Translations under genes and position numbers: made by a program
In this document: positions 1 to 6,915 of the stretch, one piece after another
Position numbering within the stretch: the stretch's first letter is position 1
How the letters are laid out: every line of letters begins with the position of its first letter
Assembly: GCA_019307545.1 (NCBI GenBank)
Contig: JAFDJI010000065.1
Location: 1-11,168, forward strand
Direction of reading: 5' to 3'
Source of the DNA: Deltaproteobacteria bacterium
Lineage (GTDB): Bacteria > Myxococcota_A > UBA796 > GCA-2862545
DNA: 11,168 bases
The notes under the pieces: model-generated
Seen by the model: only the letters and a program-made list of their open reading frames with translations
Told to the model about the DNA's origin: nothing
Databases searched by the model: none

Positions 1-188
1 TGGTGGCCCAACTGGTCCGGGATGGGGAACGGCACGCACTGCCAGCCGACGTGCCGCCTGGGACCTACCGCATCGAGGGGATGTTCAACGGGCGCGACTT
101 CGAGGAAAGTGGCTCGATCACCGTAGAAGCCAACGCCACCCGCACCGTGGTCTGCAGAGCGCGGATGATGCTCTGCAACGTGAAGTAG
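1..188 (+). CDS. C-terminal fragment of an unidentified protein ending in a PEGA-like beta-sandwich tail
   Basis: The reading frame is open from the left edge to a TAG at 186-188, so only the last 61 or so residues are visible. A GTG at position 3 is the first possible start in the window, but the sequence reads as the interior of a domain and the true start is probably upstream. The visible part has the pattern VPPGTYRIEGMFNG, then a GSITVEAN strand, then VVCRARMMLC near the end. This is a short all-beta module with two late cysteines. Comparable VPPG-x-Y-x-I tails occur at the C-terminus of Ser/Thr protein kinases and other envelope proteins of Myxococcota, where they resemble PEGA domains; that is recollection of a family pattern, not proof of function. 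The catalytic part, if any, lies outside the window. A possible hairpin follows 25 bp after the stop. Confidence 0.6.
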   Translation, partial: VAQLVRDGERHALPADVPPGTYRIEGMFNGRDFEESGSITVEANATRTVVCRARMMLCNVK

Positions 189-213
189 ACGCGCGCTCCT
201 CGACCCGTCCTTT

Positions 214-250
214 CACCGGCGGGCCGCGAACCGTAAGATGCCCGCCGGTG
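214..250. terminator. Perfect 10-bp inverted repeat between the first gene and the A2M pair
   Basis: CACCGGCGGG at 214-223 is exactly complementary to CCCGCCGGTG at 241-250, with a 17-nt loop. It lies 25 bp after the stop of the first gene and 26 bp before the chosen A2M start. There is no clear T-tract after it (tccctgtt follows), so an intrinsic terminator is only one reading. The loop also holds the TAAGAT sequence listed as a possible -10 box, so the structure could instead be an operator or a 5'-leader hairpin. Confidence 0.4.
234..239 (+). promoter_or_regulatory. Possible -10 box for the A2M operon
   Basis: TAAGAT matches the sigma-70 -10 consensus at four of six positions and lies 37 bp before the ATG at 277. 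This would place the transcript start near 246 and leave room for the GGAG ribosome site at 268-271. No good -35 box is seen at the right spacing (TTTCAC at 211-216 is poor), so this is a weak call based on position and composition. Confidence 0.25.
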
Positions 251-276
251 TCCCTGTTGGACGAAGCGGAGATCCC

Positions 277-3200
277 ATGACCGAATCCGACACCCCAACC
301 GAGAGCCCTCCGACGCGTGCCGAGAGCCCACCGAAGGCTCCCCGGCGGGGGTTCAGCGCTCCCTGGTGGATCGGCTTGGTGGTCGCCGGGTTCGGCGGGT
401 TCGTCCTGTTCTGCTTCGGGATGTGCATCGGCTTCCCGTGCCTCACCACCGGGGTCCGGTACGGGATGTGGATCGACCACTGCCCGGTCACGGACCTGCG
501 CTTGGGGGGGCATGTGGACGTCTCCGGAGTGGTCCGGGGCGGGGATGGGACCGTCTCGGTCCTCCCCTACGCCCGGTACATGCGCGGACATGGGGGGGAC
601 GCCTGGGTCACGGAGGCGACCATGTACCGGGGGGTCCAAGTGCACCTGGACCTCCTCGACGCCGAGGGCGAGCTTCTGGAGGGCATGGAGGTCAAGGACC
701 GCAAGAAGCGCCGTGGACGGCGGAAGCACACCATCTCCCTGCCCGCGCTTCCCGATGGCGACTACATCCTCCGCGCCAAGCTCTACGCTCCCTTCGAGAG
801 CGTCCAGGTGGATGTCGACCTGGCCCTGTACGCACCCGCCATCGCCCACGTGATGACGGATCGGCCCCTGTACAAGCCGGGCCAGGAGGTCCTGCTCCGC
901 AGCGTTACCCTCAAGCGCACCGATCTGTCCCCCCTGGAGGGGCGCCCGGGACGGTGGCGGATCACCTCGCCCGACGGCACCGAGATGCTGTTGGAGAAGG
1001 ACCGCGCCGCCGCTTACGGGGTGGCCGACTCCACCTTCCCCCTCGATAGCCGCGCGCCGGTGGGCACCTGGACCGCGCAGTGGCTCAGCGGGGAGGCCAG
1101 CGACAGCGTGACCTTCGAGGTCCGCCCCTTCAAACTGCCCCGGTTCACGGTGGATCTCTCCCCCAGCGCGCGCTGGTACGGGATCGGGGACAAGGTGCGC
1201 CTCGAGGGCAAGGCCCGGTACACCTCGGGGGCTCCCGTAGCGAACGCGCCCGTGGAGTTGCGGCTGCACCCGGCCGAGGGGCGGTGGCCCATGCCCCTGG
1301 CGTGGGAGGAGCCCATCAACGTCCGTACGGACGATGGCGGCAGCTTCGAGGTGACGATCGGTACGGTCCCCTCGGACCTCATCGAGCGCAACGTGTTGGC
1401 CGCGGCCGTCCGGGTCACCGAGGAGGCCGGAGAGGTGGCCACCGGCGGCACCCGGGTGATCCTGTCCAAGGACGACTTGATGGTCGAGGCGGTCACCGAG
1501 CTTGGGGATGGGCTGGTGGGCGGCTTCAACAACCGCGCCTACCTCCGGGTCTCCACCCCGGACAACAGCCCGCTGCCTCTGGCCGACGTGGTGGTGACCA
1601 ACCCATGGGACACGCGCGCCAAGGCACGTGAGGCCAAGGCAGACGAGGACGGGGTGGCCGCGCTGCAACTCGACCCCGGCGACCCGGTGACGGTGGTGAT
1701 CCCCGCCCCGCCGGTGCGGGTGCGGCCCTTGGTGCCCGGTACCCCATCCATCAGCTCCGGTGGGGAGTTGTGGGAGGGCCGCTCCCTGGACATGGCGGAA
1801 CGGCGCGCCCTCGACCGGGCTGTCCCCGCCGTCGCACGCTGTGGTGACTACGCACCTGGGGACGCCAGCGTCCGCATCGGCGTGCGGGTGAACGGCGCCG
1901 GCACCGTCTCCGACGTGCTGCACGACACCTCGCCGGTGGGCCGGTGCGTGGGGGCCGCCGTGCGCGCGGTGCGCTTCCCGATGGGCGCGCAGCGCACCTA
2001 TTCCCTCACCTGGATTGTCCCCGACAGCCTGGTCCCGTCCTTCCAGGTGAACACCAGTCCCGCCTACGGGGCCCACGACGGGTTCCGCAGGAGCTGGCAG
2101 GAGGCCGCCATCGAGGCGCGTCGCTGCGCGTCCATGGGGCAGGGCGTCTCCGGCAGGACCGTGCTCAAGGCCCACTGGCGGGTTTTCGAGGAGTCCCAGG
2201 CCATCGAGTCCAGTCTCCAGACCGACCGGGGCACCGGGCTCAACGGCGCCCAACTGGAGTGCGTGCGGCGGGCCTTCCTGTCTGCGCGGTTGGACGAGGA
2301 GGCCGATGAGGACGCGATGGGCACCGCGAGCGTGAGTCTCTCGGTCCCGAGCCCTCCCGGTTCGTCCAAGCCGAGCCCGACGGCGACCACCGGCTACGAG
2401 CTGCAGATCGCCGCCCACGTGGACCAGGCGAAGATCGGCGAGACCCGCCTGGTGCTGCCGGTGGGCCTGATTCCGCCCTTGCGCCTGCGGGCCACGCCCT
2501 CGCTTGCGAGCCCCGGCGATTCGGTGATGGTGGAGATGTTCCGCGGGCCCGACTTCTATGGGGACCTCCCGGAGAAGGTGTGGCTGCGGCGCGGGGACCT
2601 GTACGTGGAGAAGGCGAAGGTCGACGAGGAATCCCGCTCGGTGACCTACACCCTTCCTTCGGACCAGGACGGCTTCTTCTACGTGGAGGTCTCGGGCGCC
2701 CGCGCGGTGATCTTCGTGCAGCCGACCGACCCGCTCTCGGTGGAGTTGGCGACCGACGAGGCGGCCTACCGCCCTGGCGCCACGGCCCGGCTCACCGTGA
2801 CCACCCGTGCCGGCGACGCGCCCACCCCGGCGGGCGTGGGGCTGTCGGGGGTGGACACCGCCCTGGCGCAGCTCGCACCGCTCCTCGGCCCCGACGATTA
2901 CGGGCGGGTCACGGTGCGTGCCACCTCGGACAACCCGGCCTTCGGCGCCTTCGATCCGCGTGCGCTGAGCCTCGGCCAGGTGCGCGGGGAGAACGCGGCC
3001 AAGGCGGCGGTTCTCCGCATCTCCCAGCTTCCCATGGACCCCGGGGGGGATGAGCGGCTCTACACCTCCGGATCGTCGACCCATGATGACGTGGAGGTGC
3101 TGATCACCAGCTTCTATCGGGCCCTCGAGGCCCTGCACAAGCGGGTGCGCGCATGGGAGAAGACCGCTCCGGAGGGCGAGACCATGTCGCCAGCCCTGAT

Positions 3201-3408
3201 GGTGGAGATGTGGAACGAGACCACCAAAGCGCTGGATAAAGAAGGGAAATCCGCGCGGGATGCCTTCGGAAGGAGGCTGACCTTGGACATCCTCCCCTCC
3301 GACCTGCTCGCGCAGGTCGACCCACGGCAGGTCGTCGCGGATGGGACCCGACTGCCGGAGGACGTCATCGCGTGGGATCGGTACGTGCTCGAGGAGGTGG
3401 CGCGATGA
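277..3408 (+). CDS. N-terminal half of a split alpha-2-macroglobulin-like protein, membrane-anchored, with two embedded TonB-C/AgmX-like modules
   Basis: Encodes 1043 residues. The ATG at 277 is preferred over the in-frame ATG at 238 because GGAG sits at 268-271. Residues 1-28 are Pro/Ser/Glu-rich and cytoplasmic; residues 30-52 form one transmembrane helix, leaving the rest in the periplasm. Residues 70-190 look like an MG1-type domain. Residues 191-280 are a clear A2M MG2 domain (TDRPLYKPGQEV at 194-205), followed by an MG3-like domain (FEVRPFKLPRF, about 280-330) and further MG-like strands to about 480. Two related modules follow at about 505-585 and 600-690, each with a Cys pair (C522/C557 and C617/C662). 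The first has the VNGAGTVSDV...C...VRFP pattern of TonB-C/AgmX/PglI C-terminal domains. Residues 735-920 resemble the bait-region side (MG5/BRD/MG6). The tail ends DGTRLPEDVIAWDRYVLEE. The usual next domain is missing here and begins in the following gene, which overlaps by 4 bp. A2M proteins trap or inhibit proteases; bacterial versions guard the periplasm. The family call is firm, the exact role is not. Confidence 0.9.
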   Translation: MTESDTPTESPPTRAESPPKAPRRGFSAPWWIGLVVAGFGGFVLFCFGMCIGFPCLTTGVRYGMWIDHCPVTDLRLGGHVDVSGVVRGGDGTVSVLPYARYMRGHGGDAWVTEATMYRGVQVHLDLLDAEGELLEGMEVKDRKKRRGRRKHTISLPALPDGDYILRAKLYAPFESVQVDVDLALYAPAIAHVMTDRPLYKPGQEVLLRSVTLKRTDLSPLEGRPGRWRITSPDGTEMLLEKDRAAAYGVADSTFPLDSRAPVGTWTAQWLSGEASDSVTFEVRPFKLPRFTVDLSPSARWYGIGDKVRLEGKARYTSGAPVANAPVELRLHPAEGRWPMPLAWEEPINVRTDDGGSFEVTIGTVPSDLIERNVLAAAVRVTEEAGEVATGGTRVILSKDDLMVEAVTELGDGLVGGFNNRAYLRVSTPDNSPLPLADVVVTNPWDTRAKAREAKADEDGVAALQLDPGDPVTVVIPAPPVRVRPLVPGTPSISSGGELWEGRSLDMAERRALDRAVPAVARCGDYAPGDASVRIGVRVNGAGTVSDVLHDTSPVGRCVGAAVRAVRFPMGAQRTYSLTWIVPDSLVPSFQVNTSPAYGAHDGFRRSWQEAAIEARRCASMGQGVSGRTVLKAHWRVFEESQAIESSLQTDRGTGLNGAQLECVRRAFLSARLDEEADEDAMGTASVSLSVPSPPGSSKPSPTATTGYELQIAAHVDQAKIGETRLVLPVGLIPPLRLRATPSLASPGDSVMVEMFRGPDFYGDLPEKVWLRRGDLYVEKAKVDEESRSVTYTLPSDQDGFFYVEVSGARAVIFVQPTDPLSVELATDEAAYRPGATARLTVTTRAGDAPTPAGVGLSGVDTALAQLAPLLGPDDYGRVTVRATSDNPAFGAFDPRALSLGQVRGENAAKAAVLRISQLPMDPGGDERLYTSGSSTHDDVEVLITSFYRALEALHKRVRAWEKTAPEGETMSPALMVEMWNETTKALDKEGKSARDAFGRRLTLDILPSDLLAQVDPRQVVADGTRLPEDVIAWDRYVLEEVAR

Positions 3409-5690
3409 AGGCCCTTGGTTTGTTCGGCGTGATCGCGGTGGCCGTGACGGGCTGCTTCTCCGGTTCGATGGCCCCTTCGGGGGCGGACAAGGAGCAGGCG
3501 GTCGGCGGTGCCTACTACCCGCCGGCGCCGGCGATGGAGGAGTCGGAAGGCGACACGATGAAGACGGCGAAGCCCCGCGCCGCGCCGTCCAGGTCGAGGA
3601 TGGCCATGGACGAGGCCGGGCCGACCGCGATCATGGCGCCGGAGGAGTTGGAGGAGGAGCCCGACGACGCTGTTGCCGGGGGCGAGGCCGATGACGGCGG
3701 CCCTGAGCTGCGCCAGTGGTTCCCGGAGTCCTTCCTGTGGCAGCCGCTGGTGGAGACCGACGAGAGCGGTACCGCGATGGTCGACGTGCGCGTGCCGGAC
3801 ACCCTGACCACCTGGCGGGTGCTTGCCCTCGCCCACAGCCAGGGCGGACGCCAGGCTGGGACGGTGCACACCTTCGACAGCCGGCTCCCCCTTTACGTGG
3901 ACCCGGTGGTCCCGGGGTGGATGTACGTGGGTGACCGGGTGTTGCTCCCGGTGCAGGCGGTGAACACCACTGACGAGGCGGTCGACACCGTGCTCGAGGT
4001 CTCCGCGGTGGGCGCGCTCACCGGGGAGGGGTCGGTCGCGCTGCGGCTGCCCCCCCGTGGCTCGGACGTGCGGCGCGTGGCGCTGGTGGCAGAGGGCTCG
4101 GGCTCCGGGTCGGTGCGCGCGGTCCTGGGAGACAGCGACGCCGCGGAGCGCCAGGTGCCGGTGAAGCCGGCCGGGCGACCAGTGGAGCGAACCCGGGGTG
4201 GCACGCTTTCCGCCACCCGGTCCTTCCGGATCGCGGGCCCCGAAAAGGCCGATCCGGTGACCCAGGAGCTGTCGGTATGGGTGTTCCCCGGCCCCCTCGC
4301 GGTGCTGCAGGCGGAGATCGAACGCGCGGCGTCCGCAGCGGTGACGCCCTGGGACGCCGCCTACGCCTTTGCGCTGGCGTCCCGGTTGGAGCAGCTCTCC
4401 CTCATGGCGGGGATCGAGGTGGACCCGAAGGTGGCGCGACGGCTGCGGGTGCTCGCCTGGCAGCGGGTGGTGCGCCACAGTCGGTCCCCCGACGCCGGCA
4501 CCGCGGCGGACCTGTTGGCCGCCATGCGGGACGTGGAGGGCCACGAGTTGGCCGAGGAGCTCAAGAAGCGGCTGATCCGGAATGTGGTCTCGGGCCAGCG
4601 CGGCGACGGGACCTGGGCCCGGCAATCCAGCGCACCCCTGCAGCAGGTCATCGTTCAGACCGCCTTTGCGGCACGCACCCTTCCCGATGACGAGGAGGGC
4701 GCGCGGCTGCGGGCTTCGGGCGCATTGGAGCGCTACGCCCGTGAGGTGAAGGACTCCTACACCGCCGCGGTGGTGCTCGCGAGCGGGGTGGTGGATGGCG
4801 ATCTGCGGGCGGACCTCTTGAAGATCGTCCTCGACGGGGTCACCGAGACCAATGGGGTGCACGGGGTGTCGGTGCCCAAGGAGGCTCGGAACGCCTGGGG
4901 CCAACGCCCGCCCTACGCGGAGGTGCGGGCGTGGACCGCGCTCGCGCTCGCGGAGGAGACCGATCTCGACTGGCGGGGCGACCTGGTGTCGGACCTGATG
5001 GCCGGGTACGACGCGGGCTGGGGCTTCGGTGCCGGCCCGGCGGACGTCATCGCCTTGGAGGCGGTGCTGATCCTGCTCCCCGGATTGGACCGGGAGGTGG
5101 AGGTCGTGCTCACCCTGGATGGGAACGAGGTGGACCGGCAGCAACTCGACCCGGCCCAGCCCCGGGTGCCTGCGGTACTCACCGGACCCCCGGGTGCGAG
5201 GAACCCGGAGATCGGCCTGCGGGTCGAGCCCGAGGTTCCCGGATTGGCCTTCGTGGCCACCCTGGCGTCCTGGGTCCCCTGGAGCGGTGAAGAGCAGATG
5301 GCCGGCGTCGAGGTGGAGACCGAGGTGGAGCGGATGAAGGTGGGCCTGGACAGCACCCTCACCCTGCGCCTCTCCGCCCCTTCCGGGGTGGCGTTGGTGG
5401 TGGAGCAGGGTCTCCCCGCCGGGGCCACGGTGGACGAGTCCAGCCTGGCTTCCGTGGGCGACGCGCTCGTCGACCACCAGGTGTTCACCGACCGGGTGCG
5501 CCTGCAGACTCGCGCCTTCCGCGCTGGGGAGGTGATGGAGTTCCCGATCCAGGTTCGACCGGCCTTCGCGGGTCGCTTCCAGACCCTTCCGCTGACCCTG
5601 GAGGCCACCGGTCGTGTGGGTCAACGGGTCTTCCTGCGGCCCGTGGTGTGGGAGGTGGCGCCGGAGGTCGGTGCGCTCGCGGTCCGGTAG
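3405..5690 (+). CDS. C-terminal half of the split alpha-2-macroglobulin-like protein, lipoprotein, thioester motif absent
   Basis: Encodes 761 residues. The ATG at 3405 overlaps the upstream TGA (ATGA), with GAGGAGG at 3391-3397 as ribosome site inside the upstream gene, so the pair is translationally coupled. The N-terminus is a lipoprotein signal, with lipobox VTGC and the lipidated Cys at residue 17. Residue +2 is Phe, not Asp, which by the classical rule favours outer-membrane sorting. Residues 18-103 are a Met/Ala/Pro/Glu-rich, probably disordered linker. Residues 104-165 carry the A2M-family (MG7) signature: WFPESFLWQPLV, then VPDTLTTWRVLALA. Residues 165-290 are beta-rich. Residues 295-560 are helical, like a thioester domain, with GDGTW at 400-404 and GWGFGAG at 538-544. 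Residues 635-760 form the C-terminal receptor-binding-like beta domain. Cys17 is the only cysteine, so the CxEQ thioester cannot form. Some bacterial A2M paralogues also lack it. The last codons lie in the first copy of a 45-bp repeat. Confidence 0.9.
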   Translation: MKALGLFGVIAVAVTGCFSGSMAPSGADKEQAVGGAYYPPAPAMEESEGDTMKTAKPRAAPSRSRMAMDEAGPTAIMAPEELEEEPDDAVAGGEADDGGPELRQWFPESFLWQPLVETDESGTAMVDVRVPDTLTTWRVLALAHSQGGRQAGTVHTFDSRLPLYVDPVVPGWMYVGDRVLLPVQAVNTTDEAVDTVLEVSAVGALTGEGSVALRLPPRGSDVRRVALVAEGSGSGSVRAVLGDSDAAERQVPVKPAGRPVERTRGGTLSATRSFRIAGPEKADPVTQELSVWVFPGPLAVLQAEIERAASAAVTPWDAAYAFALASRLEQLSLMAGIEVDPKVARRLRVLAWQRVVRHSRSPDAGTAADLLAAMRDVEGHELAEELKKRLIRNVVSGQRGDGTWARQSSAPLQQVIVQTAFAARTLPDDEEGARLRASGALERYAREVKDSYTAAVVLASGVVDGDLRADLLKIVLDGVTETNGVHGVSVPKEARNAWGQRPPYAEVRAWTALALAEETDLDWRGDLVSDLMAGYDAGWGFGAGPADVIALEAVLILLPGLDREVEVVLTLDGNEVDRQQLDPAQPRVPAVLTGPPGARNPEIGLRVEPEVPGLAFVATLASWVPWSGEEQMAGVEVETEVERMKVGLDSTLTLRLSAPSGVALVVEQGLPAGATVDESSLASVGDALVDHQVFTDRVRLQTRAFRAGEVMEFPIQVRPAFAGRFQTLPLTLEATGRVGQRVFLRPVVWEVAPEVGALAVR

Positions 5691-5783
5691 GGCCTGTCTT
5701 CCAGGTTGGAGGCCGGTGCGCTCGCGGTCCGGTAGGGCCTGTCTTCCAGGTCGGAAGTCGGTGCGCTCGCGGTCCGGTGGGGC
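5663..5783. repeat. 45-bp tandem direct repeat, about 2.7 copies, spanning the A2M stop codon
   Basis: Copy 1 is 5671-5715, copy 2 is 5716-5760 (42 of 45 bases identical) and a partial copy 3 is 5761-5783. An 8-bp partial unit precedes copy 1 at 5663-5670. Each unit begins GTGCGCTCGCGGTCCGGT. In copies 1 and 2 this is followed by AGGG, giving an in-frame TAG (5688-5690, the real stop, and 5733-5735). Copy 3 has TGG instead. As 45 is a multiple of three and the downstream peptidase is in the same frame as the A2M gene, the array repeats the final A2M codons and stop. It fills the whole gap between the two genes. Confidence 0.95.
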
Positions 5784-5789
5784 TACCCT
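5784..5789 (+). promoter_or_regulatory. Possible -10 box placing the transcript start at the peptidase GTG
   Basis: TACCCT keeps the T-A-x-x-x-T core of a -10 box and ends six bases before the GTG at 5796, which is where transcription would be expected to begin. No Shine-Dalgarno sequence lies at a proper distance before the GTG, so the mRNA may be leaderless. No convincing -35 box is visible, since that position falls in repeat copy 3. Confidence 0.3.
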
Positions 5790-5795
5790 GGCTCG

Positions 5796-6857
5796 GTGAT
5801 CTCAGTCTTCCTTTCGCTGGTGCTGGTCGCCGGAGCGCAGTCCCCGGTCGACGACGTGCGCGAGGTGGTGTCCCGCGACCGCATCGAAGCGGACCTGCGC
5901 GCACTCACCGGCCACGACGAGGTGGAGATCGACGGGGAGATCGAAGACATCATCTCCCGGTACGTGGGCCACCCCGATGTTCAGGTCGCCCAGGCCTGGC
6001 TGGAGCAGTCCTTCGCCGAGATCGAGGGGCTGGAGGTGTACACCGAGCCGGTCTCCCTGGAGACGCCGTTCCCCAGCGCCAACGTGGTCGCGGAGCTTCT
6101 GGGAACGGAGGATCTGCCGTGGGTGGTGGTGGGCGCCCACTACGACTCCATCGCCTCACGCGAGGACGGTTGGGACGGCGCGGTGGACCCCGCCCCCGGC
6201 GCGGACGACGATGCCTCGGGGGTGGTGGCTATGCTGGAGACCGCCCGCATCCTGGCGGACTGGCGACCCGGTTACCGCCACCCGGTGCGGTTCGTCGCCT
6301 TCACCTGGGAGGAGGTGGGCCTGGTGGGCTCCTGGGCGCACGTCGCCGGGATGGAGGCGCGGGGCGAGGAGGTCGTCCTGGCGCTGATCCAGGACCCGGT
6401 CGGCTACAACGCCGGGGGCTCGGACCGACTGTTTGCGGTCTACGACCTCGCCTGGGAGACGGAGGCCGAGGCCTGGGCGGCGGTCGGTCCGGCCATCGAC
6501 TCACCCCTGGTGATGGTGGCGGTCGACCACACCCTGTTCGGTGGCGACGAGCGGGCCGACCACTTCCCCTTCTGGGACGCCGGCTACCCGGCGCTCCACG
6601 TCGCGACCTTCCCCCAGCCGCCGGAGTACCACACCACCGGGGATGACCTGGACGTGGTGGACCTGGACTTCCTTACGGAGGTCACCGCGGTCACCGCGAC
6701 CCGCGCCGCGGAGCTTGCCGAGCCTGGTGAGCTTCGAGGACTGGCCGCATGTGGGTGCGCCACCCCCTCGTCGCCGGGCATTCCGGCGGTGCTTCCTCTG
6801 CTCTTGTTGTGGACGCGCCGGCGCCCGGCGCCTACAGTCCGCGGCCGACCTCGATGA
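5796..6857 (+). CDS. Secreted M28-family zinc aminopeptidase with MYXO-CTERM-like tail
   Basis: Encodes 353 residues from a GTG, the first usable start after the in-frame TAG at 5733-5735. Residues 2-16 form a short hydrophobic export signal without the usual positive charges. The M28 core is complete: GAHYDS (zinc ligand H115), APGADDDASG (bridging D137), WEEVGLVGS (base E172 and ligand E173), D200 in QDPVG, and H279 in YHTTGDD. This is the two-zinc arrangement of Aeromonas-type leucine aminopeptidase, which removes N-terminal residues from peptides outside the cytoplasm; substrate preference cannot be read here. The C-terminus has C319-G-C321, a hydrophobic run at about 327-339 and R341-R342-R343, followed by a 10-residue tail. 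This three-part layout is that of MYXO-CTERM, a Myxococcota surface-sorting signal. The gene lies 105 bp after the A2M pair, across the 45-bp repeats, and probably has its own promoter. Confidence 0.92.
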   Translation: MISVFLSLVLVAGAQSPVDDVREVVSRDRIEADLRALTGHDEVEIDGEIEDIISRYVGHPDVQVAQAWLEQSFAEIEGLEVYTEPVSLETPFPSANVVAELLGTEDLPWVVVGAHYDSIASREDGWDGAVDPAPGADDDASGVVAMLETARILADWRPGYRHPVRFVAFTWEEVGLVGSWAHVAGMEARGEEVVLALIQDPVGYNAGGSDRLFAVYDLAWETEAEAWAAVGPAIDSPLVMVAVDHTLFGGDERADHFPFWDAGYPALHVATFPQPPEYHTTGDDLDVVDLDFLTEVTAVTATRAAELAEPGELRGLAACGCATPSSPGIPAVLPLLLLWTRRRPAPTVRGRPR

Positions 6858-6915
6858 GGTCGATCAGGGGTCGGAAGGTCTCGGAGCGGCCTTCGGCAGC
6901 ATCATCCATGCACAT
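6832..6915 (-). CDS. Possible 27-residue small protein, unrecognised
   Basis: On the minus strand an ATG at 6915 is preceded by a strong ribosome site: GAGGAG complementary to 6923-6928, seven bases from the start. The frame runs 27 codons to a TAG at 6834-6832, reading MCMDDAAEGR and then SETFRPLIDLIEVGRGL. Third codon positions are mostly G or C, as in real genes of this genome, and this continues upstream in the same frame to about 6975, so a longer version cannot be excluded. The end overlaps the peptidase gene by 26 bp in the antisense direction. No family is recognised and no clear promoter was found. A chance ORF remains likely. Confidence 0.25.
   Translation of the reverse strand: MCMDDAAEGRSETFRPLIDLIEVGRGL

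Noticed and set aside
118..3138. A 1006-codon open frame on the minus strand opposite the first A2M gene
   Set aside because: His/Gly/Arg/Pro-rich low-complexity translation with no domain motifs, lying opposite a gene with clear A2M signatures; a usual antisense shadow in high-GC DNA.
4383..4394. RLEQ at residues 327-330 of the second A2M protein as a decayed CLEQ thioester
   Set aside because: Alignment by the nearby S-R-L pattern puts the expected Cys several residues earlier (around Tyr320); the match to LEQ looks coincidental, and no Cys is present either way.
3114..5624. An 836-codon open frame on the minus strand opposite the second A2M gene
   Set aside because: Same shadow composition and no start context; the plus strand has a lipobox and A2M signature.
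5663..5783. CRISPR array
   Set aside because: The units are contiguous 45-bp direct repeats without unique spacers and no cas genes are near.
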